Origin: CBDCWO01 sp965223405
Lineage (GTDB): Bacteria > Bacteroidota > Bacteroidia > Chitinophagales > Saprospiraceae
DNA: 64,000 bases
Reading direction: 5' to 3'
NCBI GenBank assembly: GCA_965223405.1
Contig: CBDCWO010000006.1
Span: 6,696,001 to 6,760,000, forward strand
Position numbers and translations under genes: made by a program. Each line of letters opens with the position of its first letter. The stretch's first letter is position 1. Below are positions 1 through 8,659 of the stretch, piece after piece. The notes beneath the pieces are model-generated. The model ran no database searches. It was not told the origin of the DNA and worked only from the letters and a program-made list of their open reading frames with translations.

Positions 1-33
1 TTCATCGATTATATATTTTACTTTAGCCTTCAC
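1..33 (-). CDS. Antitoxin, N-terminal 11 codons only (cut by window edge)
   Basis: These bases are identical to the first 11 codons, starting at GTG, of the two complete antitoxin genes at 11850-12071 and 18665-18886. The rest of the gene lies outside the window to the left. The identity shows that the duplicated block beginning here also has a toxin-antitoxin module at its left edge. Whether the outside toxin is intact cannot be seen. Confidence 0.75.
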   Translation of the reverse strand, partial: MKAKVKYIIDE

Positions 34-154
34 TTGATCCCTTGATTTATATTCAAGATGTTTAAATTAATACAAAGATAAGGTAATTGTGGACAAAAAG
101 ATTCTTTCTTTCTCAATCCTGGCATATTTAGAACACGATTGAATACGATTAAAC

Positions 155-739
155 AGGATTCAGTTTGAAATCAGAAATCAGAGGTCAGAAGTCAGACTCA
201 AGCCCTCCACCAATCTCTATCGTAATTCGTAATTTTTTTCCATGCCCCATGCTCCCAGCTCCATGCCACATGCTCCAACCACCCTTCACCGTACACCCAC
301 TTACGCCCCGGGCTTCAGTGGGCAAAGCCGATTACCGTCTACCGTTTCCTTTAGTATTGTAATTACACAATTCAACAGGCATTGTTAATCTTCTCACAAC
401 TCTCAACTCACAACTCCCTTCACCGTCCACCCACTTACGCCCAGGGCTACAGTGGGCAAAGCCGATCACCCACTTACGCCAGGGCTTCAGCGGGCAAAGC
501 CGATTTCCGGTTTCCGTTCTCCCCAACTCACCTAAGCACTAGCTACGGTCGGGCAAGGCGTACTCCGCTTCGCTCTCTGACAGTGTGCGCCAAAACTTTC
601 AGTGTCGGCGTAAGCCTTGGCGAAAGAGAGTCCACAATAAATCCCCCACAATCAAGTTATTTCTATATCTACACCTTCCAAAATTCAAAAAATTGTAGAT
701 TCTATGAAAACCCACTACTCCATACGAACAGGCATTTTG
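155..739. repeat. Hairpin-rich leader repeat, copy A
   Basis: Non-coding region before the LuxR-type gene. It contains three hairpins of the form CCCACT...inner GCCC/GGGC...AGTGGG (about 296-322, 430-456, 469-494), each followed by CAAAGCCGAT. It starts with short AAATCAG/GGTCAGA-like repeats. Related copies lie at 12198-12317 (partial), 14163-14690 and 19008-19592. The short reading frames inside overlap the repeats on both strands and look like chance frames. A role as a transcribed leader or recombination site is inference only. Confidence 0.7.
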
Positions 740-753
740 CCCCCCCCCCCCCC
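740..753 (+). repeat. Poly-C tract, 14 C
   Basis: A run of 14 C about 150 bp upstream of the LuxR-type gene at 902. The duplicated copy at 19593-19603 has 11 C. The flanking sequence is otherwise identical, so tract length changed after duplication or was mis-called. Such tracts can drive slipped-strand variation of a promoter region; that role is inferred. Confidence 0.85.
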
Positions 754-901
754 GAAAAATCACCACATTGATAATGTTGTTCCTGAATTTCCGGGAACAA
801 AAACCACCGCCATCAGAATCATTTCTTCCAGGTACCAATAAGTGGACCATAATTGAACTCGTAATCAACCATCATTAACCTATCTATAAAAATGTAACAC
901 C

Positions 902-1123
902 ATGAAAAAGGACCACAATCTGGATAATCCACTAACTAAACGGGAACTGGAAATATTAAAATTTTTGCGCCGCGGATTTTCATCAAAAATGACTGCCAAT
1001 ATACTATTCATCTCCCCTAGAACAGTGGAAACACATCGGCAAAATATGTTAAAAAAATCCAATTGCCACAATACCCCAGAACTTATTTTGTGGGCAATTA
1101 AGCATGATATTTTGCAGGAATAG
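902..1123 (+). CDS. Solitary LuxR-type HTH protein (copy A)
   Basis: A 73-residue protein made up almost entirely of a LuxR/GerE-type C-terminal helix-turn-helix domain: LTKRELEILKFL at the start, then the recognition-helix signature ISPRTVETH around residues 39-47. There is no receiver, PAS or autoinducer-binding domain, so it is far shorter than typical NarL/LuxR regulators and may bind DNA without a sensory input of its own. It is the first gene after the poly-C leader, about 1.66 kb before the ligase gene with repeat elements between, so direct operon membership is doubtful. An identical copy lies at 19752-19973. Control of the downstream peptide cassette is a reasonable guess from position, not shown by sequence. 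It could also be a remnant of a larger regulator. Confidence 0.75.
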   Translation: MKKDHNLDNPLTKRELEILKFLRRGFSSKMTANILFISPRTVETHRQNMLKKSNCHNTPELILWAIKHDILQE

Positions 1124-1148
1124 TTTTAAAATAACACAACTACATAAA

Positions 1149-1310
1149 GAAGTGATTTAATAATAGATGTTAAAATGAGTTGTATGTGCTTGGTTTTCAA
1201 GACGAAGCTCTTTTTGAGATTCATAGCCAAAGCTATGGATCGAGAAAAAGCTGAAGTATTGAGAATCAATGGCATGCAAATCATTTAACAATTTGTTTTT
1301 AAATCACTTC
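1149..1310. mobile_element. MITE-like element type 1 (162 bp), copy 1
   Basis: Bounded by perfect 12-bp terminal inverted repeats, GAAGTGATTTAA and TTAAATCACTTC. It is flanked by AAA on both sides, a possible 3-bp target duplication. The centre holds a hairpin, CATAGC-caaa-GCTATG. There is no coding capacity. A nearly identical copy sits at an unrelated site, 11279-11440, flanked by TAA on both sides. This supports real mobility by a transposase acting from elsewhere. A third copy at 19999-20160 comes from the segmental duplication. Confidence 0.85.
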
Positions 1311-1680
1311 AAACTTTAAATAACATTTAGGTAAATACCAGAGTTTTTATTTGTATCTGGGCCAAAGTGAATAATGTTATACTATTTCCAAGCCTCAGTT
1401 GAGTTTGCTTTAGTAATTCATGACCTAAACTATAAAATTGGAAATTTGCTTGAAAGAGGTTGCCCTATTCCGCATGGGTGAAATGACGTTAAAAATCGAT
1501 TGGGTATTTCTTCCTTCGACATCTATGAACACCTCAGGCAGGCAGAGCGTAACAATATCAAAATTTCGATTTCCAGAGACTTGAGTATTCGAGAAACTTA
1601 GGAATATCACTGGCAGTAACCATGAAAAAAAGTAACAAATAAATCTCCTTTCTATAGTGGGCGGATCTATCCCTAAAGAC

Positions 1681-1846
1681 TAGTGCTTCAGGAACGAAGT
1701 AATGGCACTATTATACGATGTTATTTTTGATTTAGACAAGGCGAAGGTTCTCGCATGTAGCCCAAGCTACATAAGCGGTTCTTCAACGAAGTATAAATTA
1801 AAAAGAACAAGTAAAATGGTGTTAGTATTTTGTTCCTGAAGCACTA
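1681..1846. mobile_element. MITE-like element type 2 (166 bp), copy 1
   Basis: Bounded by perfect 15-bp inverted repeats, TAGTGCTTCAGGAAC and its complement; one more base pair can be added outside. The centre has a hairpin ATGTAGC-ccaa-GCTACAT. Around it are CGAAG on the left and GAAGTAT on the right, as in the type 1 element. This suggests two branches of one family. It is non-coding. The second copy at 20531-20696 belongs to the segmental duplication, so independent insertion is not shown here. Confidence 0.75.
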
Positions 1847-2084
1847 GGCCACCGGCAATGGCTTCGATCTATATCACACAACTCAAAACATTCAAATTTT
1901 TACGCTTAACAAAAGTTCGAAGCAAAACACCTAGCGCTTTGACGGAAACAAATTGTTCCGAATCCTCAAGATTCGGGATTTTTCATACCGTTGCGTTGAA
2001 GATGTCAAAAAAGCATAAAACATTGATCCAAATGAATTTCCAAAATTTAATCCGTATATCCAAGAAAATATATGAAGTGGCCTT

Positions 2085-2178
2085 TATAAATGGAACGCTT
2101 CATTTATACCTTTAAATTATTTCTAGGATGAAAGCAAAAAGTTATGAAGCGTAATAACTTTAAACTGTTCCATTTATA
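2085..2178. repeat. Inverted-repeat element, 94 bp
   Basis: Perfect 12-bp arms TATAAATGGAAC (2085-2096) and GTTCCATTTATA (2167-2178). A second nested inverted pair, CGCTTCAT/ATGAAGCG, lies inside. It could be a small mobile or structured element, or a long hairpin. It is repeated at 20935-21028 within the segmental duplication. The rest of the gene-free stretch 1124-2782 shows no convincing gene. Confidence 0.6.
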
Positions 2179-2310
2179 CCAACCACTTTTTTGACTTCAT
2201 CCACAGGACGATGTACAAAGACCCTTTCGTAATGCTCCAATTCCCGAGTTGTTTGCAACGGATGCAGCCTTATGAAAAAGAGATTTCCGCCAGTCGGCGG
2301 ACAGGTTTTG

Positions 2311-2334
2311 TTACTTTTTCATCCGAAAAAGTAA
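2311..2334. terminator. Perfect 10-bp hairpin
   Basis: TTACTTTTTC-atcc-GAAAAAGTAA is a perfect stem with a 4-base loop. A near-identical palindrome with 12-bp arms lies at 10735-10765, and another copy lies in the duplicated block at about 21161. Each is preceded or followed by a short GC-rich inverted repeat. It may be a terminator or a dispersed repeat core; the sequence does not decide. Confidence 0.4.
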
Positions 2335-2782
2335 GAAGGAAAAAAGATACCCAGGAAGATTAAACAACATCAACAGGACCAGAAGTAGCAGAGTCGTAGC
2401 CATTAGCAGTTAAACTGCCGGCCCTGGCATTTAAAATTTGGTAGAATTTAGCTCTTCTAATTCATAAAACCAGAAATTACAAATTGAAACAACAGTTTAC
2501 ATTGTATCAATAATTGGGTGTTCAATAATACTGATATAGTAGCCCTCACGAAAGGACTTACTTTATTATCGCGATGACCACCATCCCTATATCTCCAGGA
2601 TTTTGTGCCATCAACTCAATATATTGCTAAAATTTTCGGAGGACTCTGCAAAAAATACGTATTGACAGACAGCCGAAATCAACCGATATTTGGATTATTA
2701 GGTATTTAAAAATGTGAAGTAATACTGATCCCAGTTTTCCCTACCTGATGCACCATTAATTCATTGAACTAGTAAAAGTCGT

Positions 2783-4590
2783 ATGTATACCCATGCATTA
2801 AAAATAGTATCGATTTCGCTATCTAAAAGTACGATAGCTTCTCTGGTACTGTTTGCCTTATTGGGAATCACCTTGATACCATTTAATACAGGCACTTCAT
2901 TTCGGCTGCCCGAGTATTACCAGCTGGGCTTCTTTTTAAGTATTTTGGTATTTTAGTGAGTATCATTATCTGGCTGATTGCTTATCGCAAGGAACTGATC
3001 CGGATTACCTGGCCGGACTTGGGGTTTTTTGTCTTTTGGTTATATGCAGTGATTCGCTGGTGTTTTACATCCCATGTACATTGGTCTCAAGGTGCGGCAA
3101 TCTGGTTGTTTGCCACACTGCCGGTGTATCTGGGATTCAGAATGTGGTCAGGACATATCCGGATGAAGGATCTGATCGTGCTGTTCTCCATTTTGTCGAT
3201 TGGACTGAGTGGGTATGCACTGTTACAGCTATATGGCATGTTGGAGAGCTATAATTCCAATTTTAAGATGACAGGCCCCTTCTTTAATCCGGCTCCATTG
3301 GCTGGCTACCTGGTTATCCTATCACCGGTGATCATGTACCCTTTATTGAATCCAAAAGGTGTTACTAAATGGAAAACGCATCTATACTGGTTGGCATTAG
3401 CCTTAATCTTGTTGGTTGTGATTCCAAGTCAAAGCCGGGCGGCCTGGGTGGCGTTAATAGCCAGTACTGGACTTTTACTTTTCTTTAGGTATCGCCAATT
3501 CCTGGTGAGGTTGGCCAGACGAACAAAGAACGCATTATTTATTGCATTAGGATTTCTGATTGTAGGCGGTGGACTGGGTATTTACCATCTAAAGAAAGAC
3601 TCAGCGGATGGTCGTTTGTTGGTCTGGAAGGTGAGTACTTCGATGATAGCCAAAAATCCAGTATTTGGGATTGGATATGGAAGATTTGCGGCGGAATATA
3701 ATTTATATCAACGGGATTATTTTGCTGCGGGAAAAGGTACGGAACAGGAAAAATTTTTGGCAGATAATAACTCTTTTGCCTTCAATGAATATCTAAAGAT
3801 TGTCGCGGAGTTAGGTATTATCGGATTGGCATTATTTTTGGGGTGGGTGGGTTTTTTTTTCATCAGTACAAAGGGAGAAACTCATTCCCGTGGAGGACAA
3901 ATATCATTATTAGGTGCATTACTAGCCATAGCTTGTTTTGCTTTCTTTTCCTATCCCGGGTCGGTATGGGGGTTAAATTTTTTAATCCTAGGTATTTTGG
4001 CAATCGTAGCGAGTAAAAATACGAATGTACTTATCTCGTTGCCGGCATGGTTGAAACCAGTATTGGCATTTTTTGCTATACTCGTAACCGTAGGTTTGGG
4101 AGTAAATGCTCAACTTTCAGTAGCAGCTACCAGCCACTGGGTTAAGGCCAACGAATGGTACCGCATGCAATATTATGAAGGAGCCCGGCAGGAATATCTT
4201 GCGGCAGTTGATCAATTATTCGCCGAAGGTCTTTTCCTACAGCAAGCAGGCAAAAACATGTCAATTGCCGGTAGCCCAAAAGCTGGCAATGAATTATTAC
4301 AGTCCGCGGCACAATACCGTAATGACCAGGTATTACATTGGTCCTTAGGAGATAATTACACTGCAATGAAGAATTACGAACAGGCAGAAAAATGGTATAC
4401 CTCTGCCATGCACATGGTTCCAAATCGGTTATATCCGGAGTACCGGTTGGCGATGATGTATTATGTGAAGGGAGATATGGAGAACTTCCAACGACATGCG
4501 AATAATGTGATTTCACGTAAAGGAAAAATTGAAACTACGGCTGAAACTGAAATGAATGAGAAATTGAATTTATTATTTAATCAAAACTAA
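2783..4590 (+). pseudogene. O-antigen ligase / TPR membrane protein, frameshifted (copy A)
   Basis: Homologue of the intact 605-residue gene at 21633-23450. After the ATG at 2783 the frame is lost because GG stands at 2947 where the other copy has GGG, and a stop follows at 2954-2956. The remaining 544 residues run open from 2956. The protein has many membrane segments, a Wzy_C/O-antigen ligase core with the periplasmic loop motif GIGYGRF around two thirds along, and C-terminal TPR-like helices (NYEQAEKWYTSAM). Members of this family transfer polymerised glycans to lipid A or to proteins in the periplasm. It sits 4 bp upstream of the peptide gene, suggesting one transcript. A single-base sequencing error, a true pseudogene, or use of an internal start are all possible. 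Confidence 0.8.
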
Positions 4591-4594
4591 TGCA

Positions 4595-4909
4595 ATGAAA
4601 AATAAATTATATTTAATATTATGCTTTCTATTTGGAAGTATACTATTTTTGAATTTAAATATTAGTATTAAAACTAATGATGTACAAGAATTAACATTGA
4701 CGAGTTTATCTACTTCCCAATCATTAGCTTATGCTGACGCATGTGTTTGGGGAGAGGGTTCAGGAATTTGGGGACTAAGCACTACTCAAATTACAAATTG
4801 TTACAATTGCATTCCTCCACCTGGAGGAGCTAATTATTCAACAGACTGTGTTCCTTGTGACTGCCCTCAATCATGTACTGACTGTATATGTTGTGATGGT
4901 TCAGGATAG
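4595..4909 (+). CDS. Exported Cys-rich peptide 1 (NVEALA-like leader)
   Basis: A 104-residue protein with a signal-type N-terminus (MKNK followed by a hydrophobic stretch to about residue 25). Next come a short leader-like segment (DVQELTLTSLSTSQ) and a C-terminal half very rich in cysteine, about 10 Cys, ending in a dense cluster from DCVPCDCP onward. The layout recalls the short NVEALA proteins of Bacteroides, although I cannot confirm family membership. It begins 4 bp after the ligase gene and is followed by a strong hairpin (4929-4958) and a beta-propeller lipoprotein. The same order recurs at 23496 and 52776. A secreted signal, surface peptide or antimicrobial are all possible; no maturation enzyme of the radical-SAM type is nearby. 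Confidence 0.75.
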   Translation: MKNKLYLILCFLFGSILFLNLNISIKTNDVQELTLTSLSTSQSLAYADACVWGEGSGIWGLSTTQITNCYNCIPPPGGANYSTDCVPCDCPQSCTDCICCDGSG

Positions 4910-4928
4910 TGTTGTAAAATTTTTACAG

Positions 4929-4958
4929 ATTGAGTTTCCTCAGTACGAGGAACTCAAT
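4929..4958 (+). terminator. Hairpin between peptide 1 and beta-propeller
   Basis: The stem ATTGAGTTTCCTC pairs with GAGGAACTCAAT around the loop AGTAC, with one bulged base, and is followed by TTTGTTT. It lies in the 123-bp gap between the peptide stop and the propeller start at 5033. The placement matches hairpins at 23778-23811 and 53064-53092, suggesting attenuation so that peptide transcripts exceed propeller transcripts. Confidence 0.75.
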
Positions 4959-5032
4959 TTGTTTAACTATTACAACTGAAATATATGAATCAACAAATTA
5001 TCTATTTAGTAAATCTAATCTTCAACCCTCCA

Positions 5033-6136
5033 ATGAAAAAAATATTCATTTGTTTTATCTTTCTTCTTTCTTTCAACAATTGTGAAACTAGTGTAAACAA
5101 GGGTGTCGAAAGTTCCAGTACAATTTCACTGAAAGATGCTCCTTTTTTAAAAGGTATCACAAGGATTACAAAAATTGTCCCACTTGAGACTACAGCGGAA
5201 TGTTTGATTCAAGGAGTAAACAAAATAATGGAATGGAATGACTTTATATTTGTCCAAGGACAGAATATATTATACAAATTTTCGAAAAAGGGTCTATTTT
5301 TGTCAAAATTGTCTAAACCTGGAAGAGGACCAGGGGAATATATTAATCTGGATGATTTTACAATAGGTGATTCTAAGGTCTTTGTTAATGATAGTCGTGG
5401 CCGAAAGTTTATTGTTTACAATTTAAATTTTGAATTGCTATTTGAAATCTCGATGCCTAACATATTTGCAACAAAATTTCAATTTTTCAATGAAAATCTT
5501 GTGCTATTTACAAGTACAATTGGACAAAAAGATGTACTAGTCTCATTTAACCTCGATTCGGAAACTATCAATTCTTGCTTACCCAGAGAAGATGATAATC
5601 CTGAATTGATTCCAGTTAGTATTAATGCACCGTTTCAATTATTTGACGGGTCACTACTTTATCTTAATCAAAGCGACAATCGTATTTATGAATACAAAAC
5701 TTGCGATGAAGTTCAAGTAAAATACCGAATTGATTTGAGCAAGTACGACGTTAATCATCAAGAATTCAATATGGATAATAATTTAATGCAAGAAATTCAA
5801 AAATTTGACATTGTTTGGGGCTATTTTGAAACCTCTTCCCACATATTGATTAGTTACAAGGATCACAAAATCCAATTCAATAATTCGTTAATTGTGGACA
5901 AATCCACAGGCAACAAAACAACTGCTATTATCGAAGATGTCTACAATCTGAAATATGAAATCTCGGATTTGTGTTATCTAGCTCCTAGAAATATCATAGA
6001 TGATGAATTTGTCATTGTTTTGAGTCATTATCATATAGATAATCTGCTAGACCACAGTTCTTTACCTTCCGAACTAAAGAATATCACAATAAGTGACAAT
6101 CCGATTTTGGTTTTCTATAAAATTGATAATTTTTGA
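5033..6136 (+). CDS. 6-bladed beta-propeller lipoprotein A
   Basis: A 367-residue lipoprotein. The frame is open from an ATG at 4985, but the ATG at 5033 places a typical type II signal directly at the start (MKKIFICFIFLLSFNNC), so I choose that start. The lipidated Cys is about residue 17. The body is beta-rich and contains the signature LSKPGRGPGEYINLDDF early in the first half, typical of the Bacteroidota 6-bladed beta-propeller (DUF5128-type) family. Paralogs in this window carry the corresponding motif (GKGPGEF, GNGPNEI, GKGYGEY). It probably sits on the outer membrane or faces the periplasm. Its place after a Cys-rich peptide in every cassette suggests that it binds or presents the peptide, which is inference. 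Confidence 0.8.
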   Translation: MKKIFICFIFLLSFNNCETSVNKGVESSSTISLKDAPFLKGITRITKIVPLETTAECLIQGVNKIMEWNDFIFVQGQNILYKFSKKGLFLSKLSKPGRGPGEYINLDDFTIGDSKVFVNDSRGRKFIVYNLNFELLFEISMPNIFATKFQFFNENLVLFTSTIGQKDVLVSFNLDSETINSCLPREDDNPELIPVSINAPFQLFDGSLLYLNQSDNRIYEYKTCDEVQVKYRIDLSKYDVNHQEFNMDNNLMQEIQKFDIVWGYFETSSHILISYKDHKIQFNNSLIVDKSTGNKTTAIIEDVYNLKYEISDLCYLAPRNIIDDEFVIVLSHYHIDNLLDHSSLPSELKNITISDNPILVFYKIDNF

Positions 6137-6257
6137 TTTAAGAATCTTACTATATTTTGTTGAGTAACAAAAAAGTGCGGAGCTAATTCTGTTACAGCCC
6201 CATAAAGAATAATAATATCGCCAAAGCAACAATATCTGAATTTAATATTCAATCATT

Positions 6258-7892
6258 TTGAAAAGTGGAGTTTATTTACATCTAGTTCTGAATTGTATTA
6301 AGGTCCTACTAACTTTGGCTTTATTTTCTTGCACTTCAATTGATTATCAAAGTTCCATCTTAAGTGAATTCCTATCACAATATCCCGAACCTATAGCATT
6401 TTCGCCCAATGGTAAAAACATATTATTTAAGACCAGAAACGAATCTAATTTTAAGTTATTGGTTGGAGGTATGAATTTCGGCGAATTGAAAACAATCGAT
6501 AGTTCTTCTTTTACCCAGCTTTCACTTACCTGGAGTCCAAACTCGGAATCTATATATTTTCAAGAAAAAAATGAATCGGACTATTTATTTTATCTTTATA
6601 ATGTTTCACTTAATGGGATACGAAAGCGCATATCTCTTCCCCCATCAAGTACCGCAATTCCTCCTCTAAGATTTTCTCAAGATGGTACCAAACTTGCATA
6701 CATATCTACTGTAAATAACCTGAGCACATTGGTCATTTGGGATGTTATTATTTCCAAAATATTATTTGAATTGCCTGGAGTCACTCCATACCATGATTTT
6801 GATTGGAATGATTCCATATTACATATTTCGGATCCTAATGGGCGAATCTTGTTATTGTCTTCTATATATTCAATTGATACCATCTTTGACAATCCTGATT
6901 TTGAAATAAAAAAAATCAGATCAAAATATGACAAATCTGTATTTATTGGAAGAGCAAATACTGATTCCTTTTATACCATTTATCATCTGGATCATTATCA
7001 TCCAATTCCGGTAAAAACAAGCAATGTACATTATGATGCAATAGCCCTAAATAAGTATGGCGACTCCATTTTTCCGACCTACTCCGTAAATGGTTTCAAA
7101 ACTTTCAGGTTAATCGAACAGAATATGGGTTATCAACCAATGAACATTACTCAAGATGGCAAGACCTATTTTATGGTTACAAGTCCGATTCAATCAAAAT
7201 CAGTTTATTGTTCCATACCAGGTGGTAATAATATTGACACGATCTATCCAAGTCGCGTCTCTGCTGATATGAGTTTTCATTTCTACACCATTGATTATGG
7301 GGATGGCACCTCATTTCCACTTCATATATGGAAAGATGAAGAAATTCCGTCAGATGCTGTTATTTATGTACATGGTGGCCCTAACTTATTTGTAGAACCT
7401 GGATTCAAATCCTGGATTTACTGGTTGGTCAAAAATAATTATGCTGTGCTTATACCCAATTATCATGGATCCACCGGATTTGGCAGACATCTGGAAGGAG
7501 GAAGTTTTCAAGATCAAGTATCAGATATTATACGAACGATCAAGTTTTGTGAAGACTCACTTCAAGTTGACAAAGAAAAAATAACATTGGTCGGCTCTAG
7601 CTATGGAGCCAAATTAACATTTGCTGCAACACACTATATTGACAAACTTGGCGGAATCCTATCTCTATCCGGGAGTATTGATGGAAGCACTACATTTAAT
7701 GACCAATGTATAAATAAGAAATCCATTATTGGATTTTACGGAGAAATGGATGCATATACCACCACGCGTGCCTCAGAGTTTTTTAGAAAAAATGGAATTC
7801 TAAATGATAAGCAATTCAAAATATTTCCTAAAGAAGGTCATTACTTTCATAGAACAGGATCATGGGCAGAAGTATATTCCAATATCCAATAA
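6258..7892 (+). CDS. S9-family (prolyl oligopeptidase-like) lipoprotein 1
   Basis: A 544-residue protein starting at TTG, with a lipoprotein signal ending in LALFSC. The first two thirds form a TolB-like propeller (for example the YPEPIAFSPNGK and LTWSPNSESIYF repeats). The last third is an alpha/beta-hydrolase. The catalytic triad is visible: Ser in GSSYGA near residue 446, Asp in FYGEMDAY near 497, and His in KEGHYFH near 527; the HGGP oxyanion motif is also present. Such enzymes cleave short peptides, so a cassette-encoded peptide is a plausible substrate. It follows the propeller gene by about 120 bp and overlaps the amidase start by 31 bp. The paralog in block C is at 27159-28823. Confidence 0.85.
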   Translation: MKSGVYLHLVLNCIKVLLTLALFSCTSIDYQSSILSEFLSQYPEPIAFSPNGKNILFKTRNESNFKLLVGGMNFGELKTIDSSSFTQLSLTWSPNSESIYFQEKNESDYLFYLYNVSLNGIRKRISLPPSSTAIPPLRFSQDGTKLAYISTVNNLSTLVIWDVIISKILFELPGVTPYHDFDWNDSILHISDPNGRILLLSSIYSIDTIFDNPDFEIKKIRSKYDKSVFIGRANTDSFYTIYHLDHYHPIPVKTSNVHYDAIALNKYGDSIFPTYSVNGFKTFRLIEQNMGYQPMNITQDGKTYFMVTSPIQSKSVYCSIPGGNNIDTIYPSRVSADMSFHFYTIDYGDGTSFPLHIWKDEEIPSDAVIYVHGGPNLFVEPGFKSWIYWLVKNNYAVLIPNYHGSTGFGRHLEGGSFQDQVSDIIRTIKFCEDSLQVDKEKITLVGSSYGAKLTFAATHYIDKLGGILSLSGSIDGSTTFNDQCINKKSIIGFYGEMDAYTTTRASEFFRKNGILNDKQFKIFPKEGHYFHRTGSWAEVYSNIQ

Positions 7893-8587
7893 AGGGGATT
7901 TTGACCTCTTTATTTCTAGGTGTTGCTTTGGCATGTTGGCCAGAGATTAAAGTTGGTGTAGTTATCGATATAGGACATAACTTAAATAGTCCGGGAGCAA
8001 TTAGTTGTACAGGTAAACCTGAATACGCTTATAACCTAAGGATGGCACATGAACTTGACAATTTCTTGAACGAAAATGGTGTTAAAACGTATTTAATAAA
8101 CCCCGAGCTAGAATTATTGGAGAGAGCCAGGAAGGCTTCAAAATTCAAGAATGCCTTCTTGATTTCTATACATCACGATAGTGTCCAACCCCAATATTTA
8201 AGAAATAATGTTTCTGAAGGGAGGAATTTGAGATATTGCAATCAGTTCTCAGGCTATTCCATATTTATTTCAAAAAAAAATTCAGAAGTATCTAGAAGTA
8301 ATAAAGTGGCCCATGATTTGTCAAATAGTTTACAATCCACCGGATTAAATTACTCGAAACACCACAATGAGGACATAAATGGTGAAAGAAAAGAATTCGC
8401 TTTACCTGAAAATGGAGTATATTATTATGACGATTTAATAATACTAAAACATACACAAATCCCCGCTATATTACTTGAATGTGGAATTATTGTAAATCAG
8501 GTAGAAGAAAAAAAGGTAAATCAAGTGGAATATCGAAATTTATTTTTTAACAGTATATTATCGGCAATCAGTCAAAATGGAGTTTAG
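7862..8587 (+). CDS. N-acetylmuramoyl-L-alanine amidase (Amidase_3)
   Basis: A 241-residue zinc amidase that cleaves the bond between N-acetylmuramic acid and the stem peptide of peptidoglycan. The zinc ligands are visible: His39 in VIDIGHN, Glu54 in GKPEYAYN, His104 in ISIHHD, and a catalytic Glu near residue 206 in LLECGI. There is an N-terminal hydrophobic segment. A TTG at 7901 would give a shorter form with a lipobox-like LGVALAC, so the start is uncertain. The overlap with the upstream S9 peptidase suggests translational coupling. There is no SH3 or LysM wall-binding domain. No equivalent gene is seen in blocks B or C. Confidence 0.85.
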   Translation: MGRSIFQYPIKGILTSLFLGVALACWPEIKVGVVIDIGHNLNSPGAISCTGKPEYAYNLRMAHELDNFLNENGVKTYLINPELELLERARKASKFKNAFLISIHHDSVQPQYLRNNVSEGRNLRYCNQFSGYSIFISKKNSEVSRSNKVAHDLSNSLQSTGLNYSKHHNEDINGERKEFALPENGVYYYDDLIILKHTQIPAILLECGIIVNQVEEKKVNQVEYRNLFFNSILSAISQNGV

Positions 8588-8659
8588 AAAGTGGGTCAAG
8601 ACCTCCAACAAGGTAACCTTATGTAATGTGGGTTATCCCTTGAGGTCATCCCGGACCCA

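Larger units (their letters stand above)
1..3789. repeat. Segmental direct duplication, copy 1 (about 3.79 kb, extends left of window)
   Basis: Matches 18854-22639 essentially base for base. I see only two differences: 14 versus 11 C in the poly-C tract at 740, and GG versus GGG at 2947. The match stops abruptly inside the O-antigen ligase gene. Beyond base 3789 the two genes are still homologous but clearly diverged. The copy contains the antitoxin start, leader repeat, LuxR-type gene, three inverted-repeat elements and the 5' half of the ligase gene. The sharp edge suggests gene conversion or recombination between ligase paralogs. An assembly artefact is the alternative. Confidence 0.9.

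Noticed and set aside
165..868. Short open frames in the leader repeats (also near 14156-14589 and 19018-19718)
   Set aside because: They lie on both strands across hairpins and low-complexity sequence, and indels between copies break them, so they are not maintained as proteins.
902..1123. Quorum-sensing LuxR of the acyl-homoserine-lactone type
   Set aside because: There is no autoinducer-binding domain and no LuxI-like gene in the window; only the HTH is shared.
1450..1535. Transposase remnant shared with 10480-10565
   Set aside because: The two segments are related (TTCCGCATG/AGTGAAATG...AAAATGGATT-like), but no transposase motif is recognisable; I keep it only as a possible dispersed repeat.
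1858..2115. 85-residue frame starting MASIYITQLK, repeated at 20708-20965
   Set aside because: It overlaps the 94-bp inverted-repeat element and has no recognisable domain; its presence in two copies is explained by the segmental duplication.
4595..4909. Classical lanthipeptide, sactipeptide or microcin locus
   Set aside because: No radical SAM, LanM/LanB/C or C39 ABC transporter gene is nearby; the leaders look like Sec signals instead.
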